A stretch of DNA of 64,000 nt from Rhipicephalus microplus (GCF_043290135.1 NC_134705.1:93513239-93577238), one strand, 5' to 3'; shown: positions 21,827-34,541, counted from the first letter of the stretch. Notes: generated by a model from the letters alone, not told the origin. Program-made: numbers and translations.

Positions 21827-24800
21827 TTCACTCACGTGGTGCGGAATGTAAACGGCGCCGTTCATTGGCTGCACTGAATATTTGTTTTCTCCGGAAGAAA
21901 ACCATTATTAGTGTTTTCAGCAGCTCGCCTTTTCCTAGGGTAACGTTTAATCATGTGACCTCTGGGTCTTCAGGCTATACTAATTACTTACTAAATATAA
22001 TATCACTTATTTCAAAAACAAATAATGCCTAATTTGTTCCCTAATTACAATGCTGTCTCTTGAATCAGTTAAGCTTTGAGGTATTTTACACATCCAGCGC
22101 CCGTTAGTCACACACTGAAATGCTTTATTGCGCATAACGCCCTGCACGATTGGGAAAAGCGCTACGGGGACAAGACGCTCGTTCATTGACCACATCTTCA
22201 GAGAGTCAGTCATAATCGACAGCCTGCTGTTGTTTTAGAATCGTACATTATTCTAAAGCACTTGGGACTATAGTTTTAAGAAATAAAATGAATTTTTCCA
22301 AGCTGGTACGAGGTTTAGAAATTAATATTATTAGCATGCAGTTAGCAATCGTTCTCTTTTTCATGTTCCAGTTCTTGATTAGTGCACAGTAAAAAAATAA
22401 ACATTACTGCGATAGTCAGAGCAGCCGAAAAAAGTTCTGTTAAGTCAATATGGCTCTGCAGGCCAGCACATCTCTTCTGGATAATACGGAAGCTATTTCG
22501 AAATTCGATGCAGTAATCAAAACTGCCTTTAGGTGACATTGGGAAGCAAAATCTCACGCAAAAATTCAAGAAGAGCGCTTGCTGCGATGCAAGTTTTTTT
22601 TTTCTTTTTGTCCCCGAGAAGAGTTTCATACCGCTTTCTTCTGTAATAACACAGAAACGATCAGGGAGCCTGCAGCTACGTACGCAATATAGAGAACGAG
22701 TAATAATCATGAGCTGACAAGTCACCAAAAAAGTCATTTCCGGGGCAAGGTCTATTGCGAGTCGCTGGGCTCGTCCTTGTCGTGAGCACAAAGTCAGCGG
22801 AATCACCAGGAAGGGGAGCGGTAGGGAAATACATTTACCTTTTCACAAAATATTTGACTCTCGCATTTCACTCCATGCAGTAATAATTCAAAACGGGCAA
22901 TGATCGAGTTGGTGGCAACGATAAGTTTGGAATAACACGCTGGGACGGCTTGCATTGGAGACGAAAATGCCTTGCAAGTAATGAAAGCTCACGGCAGGCC
23001 AGGTGTGAAGTTGACAGGGCGGTGTGAGGCGCACAGGAAATGGGTTTCGATGTATTGCTCTTGCATGGATGGCTACTTCATTGCAAGTGTGTTCATAGGT
23101 GTCTGTTTTTTTATGGACGTGTGATTTCTGCCGTCACCCATGTGTGTTTCTTTGTGTTTACGCAGCCGAGAGCTCATATGTTTACCGTACTCGAGAATCC
23201 TTAAATCCCTTCGGTGCCGCGTGTTTGTTTTACCTCCGCCTCTCCGTGTGTGCCCAGCCCACCAACAGAGTGAGTTAATTTATTCTCCTGGAGTAATAAA
23301 GTGAGTGTATAAAAGATGCGGAACATATTATGTTTACCGAGGACGGCGTTAGTCGGGAGTTTGCGGTTGTGTTTACGCATAGGTTGCGTTTTTAGCGGGT
23401 GGGAAAGGTTGAATCTTTGACGCTTTGTTAAAAGGAAAACTCTTGATTGGCGAAAGTCTTGCTTACAACAGTATTAAGAATGCTGGTTAGGACATGATTT
23501 ATGCATACTCGTTCTCCTTTGCAGCCTGGTCAGGTTTTCGTAGTGTCTGTCAAATGGTCTTCAGTGAAAGTGTTGGTTAAGAAAAGTAAAGCAAGGAGAG
23601 GGCTAATGTTGTTTGGTGTTCTTACTAAGAATTTCACTAATAAATGTATTTAATAATACTAATGATATTATAGTACTTGATAAGATATTATTACGTGTCA
23701 ATACAATGATATCGCTGTGGCACGCCGTCGAGCGACGCTGCGTTTTTTTTTTTTTGAAGTGGAAAATAGGAGAATTCCCCGTTACTTGGGGACGGCTAAC
23801 CCTTCCCACTTGATTGTTACAAATAACGAATTAAAGAACAAAATATCGTATATACAATCATGCAGTCGTATAATATATGTTAGTCCAAAAGTTTCCATTT
23901 GGGTAAGACAAACAGGGTGCCGCCACGCTCACGCTTAACATATAGTCCGCGCAGGATACAGCGGTCACAAATCTATGTGTCTTCGAAAAAAAAAAATGTT
24001 GCAGCACCTTCATCGCTTTGTGATTGATTCTAGATGGTCATGGGCATAGTATTTTCTGTGCTGCGGTAGTGCTGTGATATATTCCTCACCACACAGGGTT
24101 CTTTAATGTGCATGCAGGCAAGTTTACACAGGTTTATATGTATTGTAGACATACTGGGCAAAACTAAAAACCAAACCGATGTCCTCGTAACTACACGTAA
24201 CAATGGTCAAAAGTTTAGCCGTGAAGGTCTGAGATTCGGGACCCGGTAAGATAGCTGCCTAAAAGAAAAAGGAGGGGATTCGTTTTTTTCCGTAACTAAC
24301 GCTATTTTGAACGAAGACATCAGAGTATTTCACTGTATCGGTTTTGATTTCCTCATCTACAACCACTAAATATCTTCTGTTGTTGTTCGAGCTCACCTGT
24401 TTCTTGGCGTGAGTACAGGTGCGTGTCCGCAAAAATGTTCCAAAGGATGAGTGCATGGTTCTAAAAAGTTAATTTCCAGATAAGCCTAGAAAGTACAACC
24501 GAATTACATTAATCTTTAGCATCCTATTAGGGTGGCACCCACCGTATACACTGGCACCCAATGCTTGCAGGTCCATTGCTAGCGACGTGTGTCCATAGTG
24601 GAGAACATTTGGTGTCACCCTATACTGAGGATGGCACCTACATAGACGACGAAACCTCCATGTAACTTCGTTAAATTCTTCAAACAAAGTCGGAGTAAAT
24701 CTTTTTGAAACTGGCGTGTCTGTTCTCCAGTAAACCTTAGTCGATAGTTGAAGGCGTCCGTGTTAGTGCGACCTTTTCCAATATCGTACCGATTCGCCCA

Positions 24801-26455
24801 ATACACCATTATGAACAGAAGAGATACGTCAACCTACCAGACCTGATCCAAGATTTTCTTTTTTTTTTCGTGTGGAAGGGGGGAAAGATGGGCGGCATTT
24901 GCAGTAGCTCCTAAATAACAAAAAAAAAGAAAACACGTATATTCGTGGTGAAACTTGTAGCCAACAAATATTACGTACAGAGCAAGTAGCAAAGTGACGA
25001 TGCGCGTATACATTCAACAGAATGTTTGTACTTTTTACTACAGAATATACACTTCATACAGTTCTGCGGGTCTTACAGTTTATGCAGTTTATACAGTATA
25101 TTGAGTTTATACTGTTCTACAACATAATATTTCACAACAAAATAAACAGTATATTAGAAGCAAGTACCTCGTCTCGTCGTTGCTCAAGTAGTCCGCGTTT
25201 TTTTATTTTTAATATTATTTTTTCAGCACAAGTTTCACCACGTCATCATCAACCAGCCGCCTTCTACATTCTTTCAACTCATACTCAACATTTATAGCTG
25301 GTCAAACCTTCCACTTCATAAAAATACCAGGGGAGCCCCCTACCTCCCCTCCACCTCTGGCTTCGCGCATGCAGCCGACAAGTATTCAGGTTCATTGTAG
25401 GTCGAAGATGCGCCACGGGGCTCCCCAGCAACACCTGGACCAGCATACGCAATCAAAAAAGGCGTATTTCAAAAGTATTTCTGCAGCATAATGGTACACG
25501 GAATGCATCTGGTGAGCATTCTCGTTGTTATTGCTGAAGGCCCGGCCATTTTTAATCACAAACAGAACTTGCGCGGGATTGATCACATAGTTTTCTACGG
25601 AGGCACATAGCGAGCGCAAAGATCTTGCTCAGTCTAGGCGTAAGTTCTTGTTCAGCATTAACACAGGCAGGTACTTACCTCGAGAACCAAGCCTTTTAAA
25701 ACATATACTGCAGCGTATTATTAACAACAAATGTAGTTTTTTTAGCCCTAATTTGTGAGACCAGTCGGGTATTAGATACTGCTCAGGTTTTCGTAAAAGG
25801 CTGTCATCGGCATAAACTGGCATGTGCCACAGAAGTTAAGTAAGTTTCACCTCTGAATTACTCCAAACAAAGAAGACTACAGCTGCCTCAATTACCCCTG
25901 TGCGTCTCAACGGAAAACTATCCTATTCATAAGCGAGTGTGTGCCACGAAAATTGAGCAAAATGCCACATTTCCCAACACTATGAACAAGACAACAACTT
26001 GGCCCCACAAAAGTCTCCGAAGTGGCGGAAGTGAGCCGGAAATTCCGACTACGAACAACGAGAAAATGCTGGGGAACAGGAAAGGCAACGGTCGCTACAA
26101 GAAAACTGCACCCCAAAGCTATGAAATGCCTAGGTCAACAATAACGAGTCTTTGTCGGGTCTGTGAATGTTTCCGGTTTAAGGGAAACATCCCTGCGGCG
26201 AGAATAAACGCAGAAACATTTGCGCTATCAAGCTGATCACTAACACTGTCCTAAAGGCAACTTAGATACAACCTACATCACCAACAGGTGAAGCTTAGAA
26301 TTGACCTAGAAGCAAGTGGAGTAGTCTTCGGAACTGTCCAGTCCCGCTGTTGGAAGGTTCGAGCGTTGAAAGCAACCTTCGCTAATTTACTGTCATGTGT
26401 TTCCTGTACTTTTAAATGAGAAGCATTTCTCAGCAAACTTCGGCGCCTTTCAACG
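21827..26455. other. Unassigned AT-rich sequence
   Basis: No gene identified. The longest open stretch is 154 codons on the minus strand (22806-22342) with a hydrophobic segment near its end, but I recognise no domain. A weak SINE remnant (GGGTTCTTTAATGTGCATG) lies near 24095-24115. Homopolymer runs occur at 23744-23755 and 24861-24868. A GTAAGT on the minus strand near 25673 could be a splice donor but no exon pair supports it. Confidence 0.4.

Positions 26456-26507
<52 letters not shown>
26456..26507. repeat. (TATC)n microsatellite
   Basis: About 13 uninterrupted units. Confidence 0.95.
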
Positions 26508-26699
26508 AACCTACGTTTGGATACTCTCGTGGTCACCCCCTTAACTTGGCGTGAAGCAAAATTAGCACGGGAAGGTAAGATGGTTTGGCGAATATCACGC
26601 GCTGGTCAAGACATGCATAATGTCACAATTACGTCACGTATGTCCTGAAACACTTGCCTCCAGACAGTGGCACATACCCACGTGCTAGTATTTGCCACT

Positions 26700-26925
26700 G
26701 ATATGCGTGTATACCAAAGCGGTTGTCACTTAGTATCTACCGAGGAACGACGAAAACATACATGGGCCATTTTAACGCGTGAGCGTTAAGAAATACCTGA
26801 CATCGGTAGCGTCAACCCGACAAATGCAAAGAATAAATGTCAGGGTCCCAGCTGGAATCGAACCCAAGCAATCTGCGTAGCAGTGAAGCATTTTACCACA
26901 CAGCTACGCCAGGTATTGGAGCTGC
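26700..26925 (-). mobile_element. Second type of tRNA-headed SINE, minus orientation
   Basis: On the minus strand TGTGGTAAAAT (complement of 26890-26900) and GGTTCGATTCC (complement of 26854-26864) form A and B boxes 26 bp apart in a tRNA-like head. The body to the left differs from the other SINEs in the window, so this is another family. The left end and target duplication are not resolved. A degraded tRNA-derived pseudogene is the alternative. Confidence 0.55.
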
Positions 26926-28882
26926 TTTTGAAATAGACGCTTTCGTGAAACCTTAATAGTGGTTGCAGTGCTGCCTACCCAATTTTATAAACATTAGATA
27001 TGTACTCCTTTGACACAGCCGTCATTTCGGGCTTACGTCAATTGTGGTTAGTTGCATGCGCTGAAGTTGATTTATGTAGCAGTGTCCAAGGCCAGAATCC
27101 TTGCGACCATCAGCGCTTCATATCAGCTTCTGGTGTTGCTAATACGCATGTTCCAGTTAACATCGTTGCGCAAGTGCAAAAAACTGGTTATATAAACATC
27201 TGCAGCTCTTCAACATATGTCTGTACGTGCGATATTTGTACATATATTTAACGTCATTTCATGACGTGTCGCTCAAGAAAAAAAATTGCAACACGGTCAC
27301 CTTACATCCGCATGCTTCCCATCACGTCAATTCCCAGGTACGTGGGATCTAACGAATTTCTCATTGTCGCTAAATATTAAGTTTAAATCAAATGGTGGCA
27401 AAATGGCAACACCACTGTGTAGAGAATGTCTACCTCAGCTTTCAAGCTTCTTGTACGTCACCCGAGCGCTGCATAGAACTAACCTAAGATCAAGAGCACA
27501 CTTTTTACACTTTTTTTGGACGCAGCTGCAATCACTACGTGCCCCTGGTCCGAGTGAATTGGTTTGCGTAAACGATGCACTCCTAGTCCTCTGAGGAAAA
27601 CCTAATCCCAGCTCTCGCACGGTACTCGTATCTTTTTATTATTATTTCCTTTTTCCTTTTTTTTTGTGGCCACTATCGGAACGGTGGCCGTTGATTGAAT
27701 AATTCCGTCTTCTGCTTCAGTAAGGCGCACCGAAAACCACACCGGATTGTTAAATTTTTATTCCGCTTCGTATAGCAATATGCAAAATGCTATTAGCAGA
27801 AACGAAATAAAAATACACATACTGTTTAGGTTCATTTGGTATTCGTTATATGTGGTACCGAGAAGCTAAAAGCAGATCTGGCTGATTTGAAGGAAGAACG
27901 TCAAGTGGCTGACAGTGCAACTTTAGTTTTATAAAGCTGCATTCGTAATAAAGATTTAAAACTGTCTGTTGTGGTATACTTTCCGCCTTTGAAACAGTAT
28001 CATACAGGAGAAAAACTTTGCGCTCAAAGCACGAACCTGTCTTTTATTAACCTGAATATTTTATATGCACCATAAAACACGTACATTGACCATCGGTGCC
28101 GGTGGCGTTCACATAAGTGACACGAAAAAGCGTCACATGATCACGTCACCACATGCCATTATTATGGCGTGAGACAGCTTTCAGTTTGGTTCGTCATGAG
28201 GTTGCATTGGCGCCAATATCCCGTCATGCGACTGGACGTATAATGATGACATCGTCACGTGCCATCGCCCTTGGTAAGGTGTACAGCGATCACGGAGGTC
28301 GTGTAAAACCTGACAAGCTTGCGGCGCCTCGAATTCCGGAAACCGTGCGAATTTATGGTATGTGCGCAAGGCCTCTGGAGTTGAAGACATAAGAGAGCCT
28401 GTGAAGTTTTCTTAGCTTTCTTTTTTTTTTGCCTCAGATTGAGCTACTTTATCGGGCCATCTTATAGGGCGTGCTTCAATTCTGACCAGTATTGTAGATA
28501 GCCTACATTGACAGTTTTAAGCCCGATCCACCCGAGGTTTTGGAACATATTTAGATAAAACTAGTTCGGCATGTTGTAAAAAGAAAGCTGAGAGATTCAC
28601 GAAGGAAAGCCAAGAAAAGGCTGTTTTTACGTACTTGTGGGTGCTAGCTCATGAACAACTCAAAGTTGCTTTCTATAAACCTGAAGAAAAAAACAAACTA
28701 CAGACCCTCGTCTTCTCGTGAGCCGTTGACATTTCCAGTGATTTCTTAAGGCCTGTCTCTCAGCCTTCTTCTTGGTTCGACAGCTAGGTTAGGTTCCCCT
28801 ATTTTCACATTGGTGATGTGGGTTGGAAACTTGTCTATTATAACAGTTTTTTTATTACCGGAATCACAAAACTACTATAAAT
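26926..28882. other. Unassigned AT-rich sequence
   Basis: No gene found. The stretch at 27310-27400 (TTCCCAGGTACGTGGGATC and following) looks like a dispersed tick repeat, judged from memory. Open frames are short and overlap. Confidence 0.4.
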
Positions 28883-28934
28883 TTTCGCTAATTTAAATAA
28901 TTTTTATAACGTGCACAGTGTACATGGGAGTCCC
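28883..28934. repeat. Dispersed repeat, copy 1 (also at 32736)
   Basis: TTTATAACGTGCACAGTGTA and ATGGGAGTCC with the preceding TTAAATAA block are almost identical to 32736-32790. Part of the block resembles the SINE body (AACGTGCAC...GTACACGGG). Confidence 0.7.
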
Positions 28935-29041
28935 GCCGACGGAGAGAGCCTCTGCTAACTTAAACGAGTGCTCCCCCTTTCCACAAGGCATTCCTAGAGA
29001 TGCAATATTTCCAGAAACCTTGGGGCCTAGGACAAAAATAA

Positions 29042-29064
29042 TTTTTAGATGCGGAAGCATCTTA
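29042..29064. repeat. Short hairpin motif of a dispersed repeat family
   Basis: TTTTTAGATGCGGAAGCATCTTA contains the palindrome AGATGC-GGAA-GCATCT. It resembles TTTTTAGGGGCGAAGCTC at 9426 and its inverse at 33634-33651, suggesting a shared repeat terminus. Confidence 0.45.
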
Positions 29065-29099
29065 TACTCGCGCCTTGTAGTGCGCCGTCCGCGCCGTCC

Positions 29100-29300
29100 G
29101 CACCGCTTCTCGAACATTCGACAGCTGACGCGCGCGCATGCGCCGTCGCGCCGTCGCCCACCATCTGTGCCGCGCGCGCTTCTCCTTCGAGAACATTCGA
29201 CAGCTGACAGCGCATGCGCCGTCACGCCGTCGCCATCTGTGCCGCGCGCGCGCTTCTCCTTCGAGAACATTCGACAGCTGACAGCACATGCGCCGTCGCG
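29100..29300. repeat. GC-rich tandem repeat, three units of about 75 bp
   Basis: Three units share GAACATTCGACAGCTGAC, GCATGCGCCGTC and CATCTGTGCCGCGCGCG blocks, with starts spaced 79 and 74 bp. Long open frames in several frames on both strands come from low stop-codon content, not from coding. Confidence 0.8.
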
Positions 29301-29339
29301 CTGTATATATACTCAAGGTCGGCGCTCGCTCGCTCAGTT
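29107..29339 (+). promoter_or_regulatory. Heat-shock-type promoter candidate (3 HSE + TATA + Inr)
   Basis: Three perfect TTCnnGAAnnTTC elements occur at 29107-29119, 29186-29198 and 29260-29272. TATATATA follows at 29303-29310, then TCAGTT with its A at 29336, 33 bp downstream of the first T of the TATA. This is the layout of an hsp-type promoter. The transcript would soon reach an ATG at 29392 and a possible splice donor GTAAGT at 29529. Whether it drives a gene or belongs to a dispersed repeat is unknown. Confidence 0.5.
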
Positions 29340-29478
29340 GCCGCTCGTCGGTTGGTTTGTACGGCGCGTCAACGTCCAAGATCGCGGTGAAATGAATTCC
29401 AACGAATCCACAAACACAATGATCGACGTCCCTTCGACCAGCACCGCCCTTTCGCATATGTGTGTACGTGTTCACTCA

Positions 29479-29623
29479 TTTAACACCCCCTCCTACAACC
29501 ACGTTAACCAATTTAGCCATCGACCCAAGTAAGTCGCAATTTAACACCCCATTTCACAACCACGTTAACCAATTTAGACATCGACCCAAGTAGGTCGCAC
29601 TTTAACACCCCGTTAACCAATTA
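29479..29623. repeat. 61-bp direct repeat, 2.4 units
   Basis: Units beginning TTTAACACCCC start at 29479, 29540 and 29601, each with CCACGTTAACCAATTTAG and CATCGACCCAAGTA in the full units. The third unit is truncated. Confidence 0.9.
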
Positions 29624-32600
29624 TGTGCTCCGCATCCTCCTCAGTGTTCCCCCGAGGGAAGCTGCGGGCAATTTTTTTTTCAGATTTATTTCTGAAGTTT
29701 TGGAAAAATGGAAAAGAACAAATTTTCTTCAGCATAGGGTGACAGTTTATAAACATATGGTAATACTTAATAACCAAGTGTCAAAAGCAATGACTTTAAA
29801 TATGTGAAGAACAGAAATGAAATGCTTTCTCTCTTTTCACAAACGATTGCGTAATTCAACAGATTGAAGGGAGGCCAGAAGTATCACCGTGAACTCATTC
29901 AGCTCTCTGTGAGTCACTGCGGCTTCCTAGAATTCTTACGGCAGTTAGAACAATGAACGCAGAAGTGTCTATTTCTAGCATAGAAAGATTGATCAAAATT
30001 GTAATATTTTGACGTTCAAAGTCTTATTCAGAGTCAAGAATGAGGTCAACATCAATAACTTTATCTACAGATAAAGTCAGTATCGCCAACTTCATCTATA
30101 GTTTACATTATCAGGTTAAGATGTCACATTCGGAAAGCTTAGCTGCTGTTGCAGTGCTTACGGACAGGGAGTCCCCGTTTCCCGCCATTGCTCTCCTCAA
30201 CCCTGAATTGCATCACAAGCCATATATTAGCCCAATCATTGCAGAATCTTCTTCCGCATGCCTTTAAAAGCAGAATTCTGCTCCAGGTACCACAAATGTA
30301 CCAGGAAAAGTCAAAACAGAACAACCATTGGTACAAAATTATCAGAAACCACCCCAACATGACGACACCCGTACGGTTAAGCTATAGCTACAGACTCAAG
30401 CTAAGTTGGCGCTGAAGCTGTGTAAGAGTGTCCTATGTATGAGGCTTTATGTAATGTCGATGGTGGGTGGTCATCTGCCGTTTGGTGTTGTAGGATCACG
30501 GGCGACGTTTTTGTTTCACCTTCAACACTGGGTGTTGCCTTAGCTTAATTTATTGACGTTTTACCTCACGAAAATTTTAGCCAATTTTTCCAACTGCGCT
30601 AAAAAACAAAAAGCAGTTTTTTTCAGATTTCTCCAGTTTTCTTTCCGTGCTTCGCATCTATGGAGATTTTACACCACGGCGTTTACACCGTCAAAGCGCA
30701 TGTGCATCCAATCCTCCTCTCTCTTTCTCCTCTCCTACGCTTCCCCTTTCTCGCCTCGCAACGCGACGCAGGCAGCGTCTGGTAGCGAGTTTCTTGATTG
30801 AAAGAACCGACTGCTCGCGCTGCACAATGGTTTGTTGGCCACCCCGTATATATGGGCACTGAATCTTGACTTCCGGGGTAGTGCCGGAGGGAGGTTTTTA
30901 CTGTGCGGTGCTGAAGAATAAGAATTCGCAGCGTGTGTCTTTACATAAAGGCGTATTGCGGGTCCCGGCGTCCAGTCGGAGTCTTCTGTCTCTCAATACC
31001 CATTAGCAACGATTGGCATGTTCCAGTAGGAAACACAAGTGCATGATTGCGAGCTTTGTGCCTCCGCCGGGGAGTGATTTTCACAGTGCCCAATTCGTGA
31101 ACATGTCCGGTTCGGTGTACCCTGATTGGCTGGAGCGCGCCGCCTGTTTTCATTCTTTCTTCCGCAATGTCATTTTGACATCCCAAAGCTTTCACAACTC
31201 TCGAGACAGACGAGATCAGTGGAATGCGTTTCGCCGCAACAAATTATGCCCCGATAGACCCGGTTTTAGACGCACTTATTTGAGGCCGTGCATGGACTCT
31301 AATCACGTTAGTCCTTGAATAAGGTTTATTCGGCCGCCCGCATGATGGACCTGAAAGGTTTGTGCATATTCCGTGCATCGATCTTCAAATATATGAACAC
31401 GTTCGTACGCACGTGCAGACTTGTCAAGATTGTTTTAAAAGTCATGCGACTCTACATTTCGTCTACTTAGTTTACTTTTACTCTGTGAACGTGCTGGCGG
31501 GTCGGTGCGCCGACGTGGTCAAGCGCACCATGACGTCATGACTCACCGTCTCTTTTGTGAAACTGAACGCGCTCCGGCAAATTGGACATGACGACCGATT
31601 GGACAGCATGAGAATAGCTCCCCAGGTTTCTCTCCTGTGCAACGCCGCGATGAGCGCCAGCGTGAAAGCCGCCATGTGAGCGTTAGCGCCCGCTGCTTCG
31701 CATCTACCGATAGTTCCGTTTAGCGGGAGATGCCATAATTTTATTTCTGCTTCGGCCACGCCCTTTCCAAGCACTAGCATTCGTTTACTCGCGCGTTCAC
31801 CATACAACGCGTGGAGTGATGTTATTGATTTTGACCTTATACAGAGCATGGCGTCAAGGGCAAACTAAACGGCTGCGGTAAAAATCCACCAAGCGTCTCC
31901 CTATAAATTTTATTGTAATAAAACTCGACTCGGCATTTTTACTTGAATAGACTTCACTGCAATCGTGAAGGATGGACTACAACACGGCCTTATTCCGGGG
32001 AAGTATTTGGCAAACTAATTGCCCTCACCTGTAATGCCAAACTAATGTGGGACTATTTGTTCCAACAAATCATGGCGTATCAGTGGGATGTACCCTGTAA
32101 ATACACCCATACAAAGGCGAGATTTAATTATTCCAATGACATCAGTGACGGTAGTTTATGTCCACTTTAATTTGCCCCTTTTTAAAGTAGCTGCGCGAGT
32201 TGTTATAACGAAAAGACCTACAAGCTGCACAACATTCACTTCAGGAAGGTACTGGTACTTTGGAAGGAACCAGACAGCATTTTAGATAGCTGCTTTTTGA
32301 CACGAAGGTTTATCAAAAAAAGGTATGCTGCCTAAACCTCTCGTGTTGAGCTTGGAACATAGCATTATCTCGCGGAATGCAGCCAGAAGAAAGAATAACA
32401 TCGTGATGGGTTGGTTTTTCCACCAAGTGAATGATAGTACATAGCGAATAGACCATACGCAGAATTAATTGTTGAGTAAGATGTCTCATGTTTATAGCGG
32501 TGGATTTTATGCGGTTTCAAATGTTGTGTAGTTTGGGGTAACTGGTAGACTGCGGCCCTGCACTCGGCTCGCTAGAAATGCCTCTTGTTATATCATGGAG

Positions 32601-32735
32601 TTTGGCGTACTAGCATACCACCTACGATCAATAAACTACACTTGCGCACTGGTTCTCGCGTAAGTATTAAGTAATATTTGTGGCTTTAGATGCCGAAACA
32701 ACAATAGGATTAATATGCACATCCTAGTGAAAATT
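29624..32735. other. Unassigned sequence
   Basis: No gene recognised. 30690-30870 is a C/T-rich stretch followed by CGTATATATGGGCACTG, possibly a promoter-bearing dispersed repeat. 31480-31850 is GC-richer with an open minus-strand frame of 123 codons that lacks any known motif. Confidence 0.4.
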
Positions 32736-32825
32736 TCCGCTAACTTAAATAATTTTATAACGTGCACAGTGTACATGGGAGTCCGGCATTTTGCCTACTT
32801 CAAAGTTCGACCACCGCAACAGCTC
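32736..32825. repeat. Dispersed repeat, copy 2, with SINE-like body
   Basis: Nearly identical to 28883-28934 over about 50 bp, then continues GGCATTTTGCCTACTTCAAA, which resembles the SINE family body in minus orientation. Confidence 0.65.
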
Positions 32826-33318
32826 TTGAAGTGGCCACAATTTTGCGCGAAAATCCTCGGGCGCCCAACCATTGTACTTAAAGCTGCGACCACAAAGTAC
32901 TGACCCGTTTTTTGCTCACTCAAGACACCGCATAACCTTGCCAAAGGCTAGTCCTTATGCTTTCAAACAGACGTGCCGAGGCTAGAGTTTACGATTAAAT
33001 TTCTCTCCCCTTCCCCGCCCCCTTTTAAATCCCTCTTAAGTTTTCATGCAGAAAGAAAAAAAACTTAAATCGAGGTTGCACAATGGAACAACTTACTAAA
33101 GTTTGGAGCAAAAAAAAAACGCAGCATATCCACGGACTGAACGATGACGAGTGGCACGAAGCGCTGGAGGTTTCATCGCTAAACTGTGAACCATGTGCGA
33201 ATATCGCCCACTACATCATCAAAGATGTGACAAACACTGTATATATATTCATACAAAAGAAATTTAATATTGCTGAGTGGCAGCTATACGTTGCTTCTGT
33301 CCCCCCTTCATTATAACG

Positions 33319-33600
33319 GCTTTATGGTCGGTGAAGTGATGGATCGGTGATTGGGCGTAGCGGGATGTTTGCGAGGACGAAGTAGTGGGCAATTGCAAAG
33401 GTGGAACTATAGGTGATCCCGCAGAAACAAGGGATGGACGTAGTGGGAAAATCTATGGTTCTTTATTGCGCACCTGGATACAAGTGCACGACCATCTTGC
33501 ATTCCATATTGCTTACTTCTGAACAGTATTAGTTTTATAGTCGCTGAAGTGGTGGATCGGTGATGGGGTGTAGTGGGGTGTTTGCAAGGTGGCTACATAC
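33319..33600. repeat. Pair of direct repeats 212 bp apart
   Basis: The segment at about 33319-33375 (GTGAAGTGATGGATCGGTGA, GTAGCGGGATGTTTGCGAGG) recurs with a few changes at about 33531-33590 (CTGAAGTGGTGGATCGGTGA, GTAGTGGGGTGTTTGCAAGG). Confidence 0.8.
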
Positions 33601-33633
33601 ACCAACGGAGGAAGGACAGACCCAGATTCTGAA

Positions 33634-33651
33634 GAGCTTCGCCCCTAAAAA
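33634..33651 (-). repeat. Inverted copy of the TTTTTAGGGGCGAAGCTC motif
   Basis: GAGCTTCGCCCCTAAAAA is the exact reverse complement of the motif at 9426-9443. The sequences diverge immediately outside. Confidence 0.6.
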
Positions 33652-34541
33652 CATTTCAGAATTATTGTCGTGGTGCCTTCGGGATTGCGACATGTACAGT
33701 GGTGGCTGTTGCCCCATCCAGCGTTTTGTTGCTGCTTGTTTATGGCATATATTTTGTTGGAGAGTCAGACAGCACTACTCACGGTCATTGAGGGCTTCTA
33801 TTCGATATCGACCTTCCCGAATGCCAGCCTTTCTCGAGAAGGTACACGTGGACACTCTGTGCTTTTCTTCTGAGAACTTCTAAACCGAGGATATGCCTTC
33901 AAGGAGTTCCCCAGATCTAAGACAATTGCTTTTTTTCTTTTGATTTACTGGGAACTCACCGTTAGCCGCTTGTGATAATTTTCTGCAAATTTGTTTGACA
34001 TCTTTATTACTCTTACATTTGTTTGTTTATCTTTAGTTTAAACTGGAAGGAAGACAGAAGAGGCCGTTTTAAAAAGCTTAAGTTCATGCCAAAGAAAAAG
34101 AAAAGTGTATGTCATACATTTTGAGCTAGGCTTTAGACTTTTGACAATGCGAACATGAAACTAGGAGTGGATTGGTTGGTGTGACAAAGCTTTGCACTTT
34201 GGCCATCTCTTGAAGTAATGTGATGTGACACCAGGGCTTCACCACAACCACTGAAGTTTCTTTAATAGTTTTTGAGCTTACTTCCGGACTTGGGCGCACC
34301 GTTTCAAAGTGTTTGTGGTGATTACCATTTGATAGATGCCATTGAGACATAAAAAGTTTGCGAAACAAGTAGGGAAAGCGATAGCTATGAAAGAAAATCT
34401 CGCAAGAGGCTGCTTTTCATGCCTAAAGCTCCGGAACTTCCTGCTGTGCTCATTGGTAACTTGTCATATTGATGAAACTTTGCACAACTCAGCATTTTTT
34501 TAATCATGCACACATTTGCCATTTCACACATGCATATACAC
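33652..34541. other. Unassigned sequence
   Basis: No gene or clear repeat recognised. Confidence 0.4.

Noticed and set aside
22342..22806. 154-codon minus-strand frame
   Set aside because: No recognisable motif, homologue or promoter; one hydrophobic stretch is not enough to call a gene.
23308..23315. TATAAAAG considered as a host promoter
   Set aside because: The nearest initiator-like site is 43 bp away, outside the usual spacing, and no coding exon follows.
25629..25823. Minus-strand frame ending at a GTAAGT donor-like site
   Set aside because: No matching acceptor, neighbouring exon or recognised protein; a chance donor is likely in this length of DNA.
26456..26507. Regular short repeat, considered as a CRISPR-like array
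   Set aside because: Continuous tetranucleotide microsatellite without spacers, in a eukaryotic genome.
28893..29532. 204-codon plus-strand and 125/137-codon minus-strand frames
   Set aside because: GC-rich tandem repeat with few stop codons; frames on both strands overlap and none has a domain.
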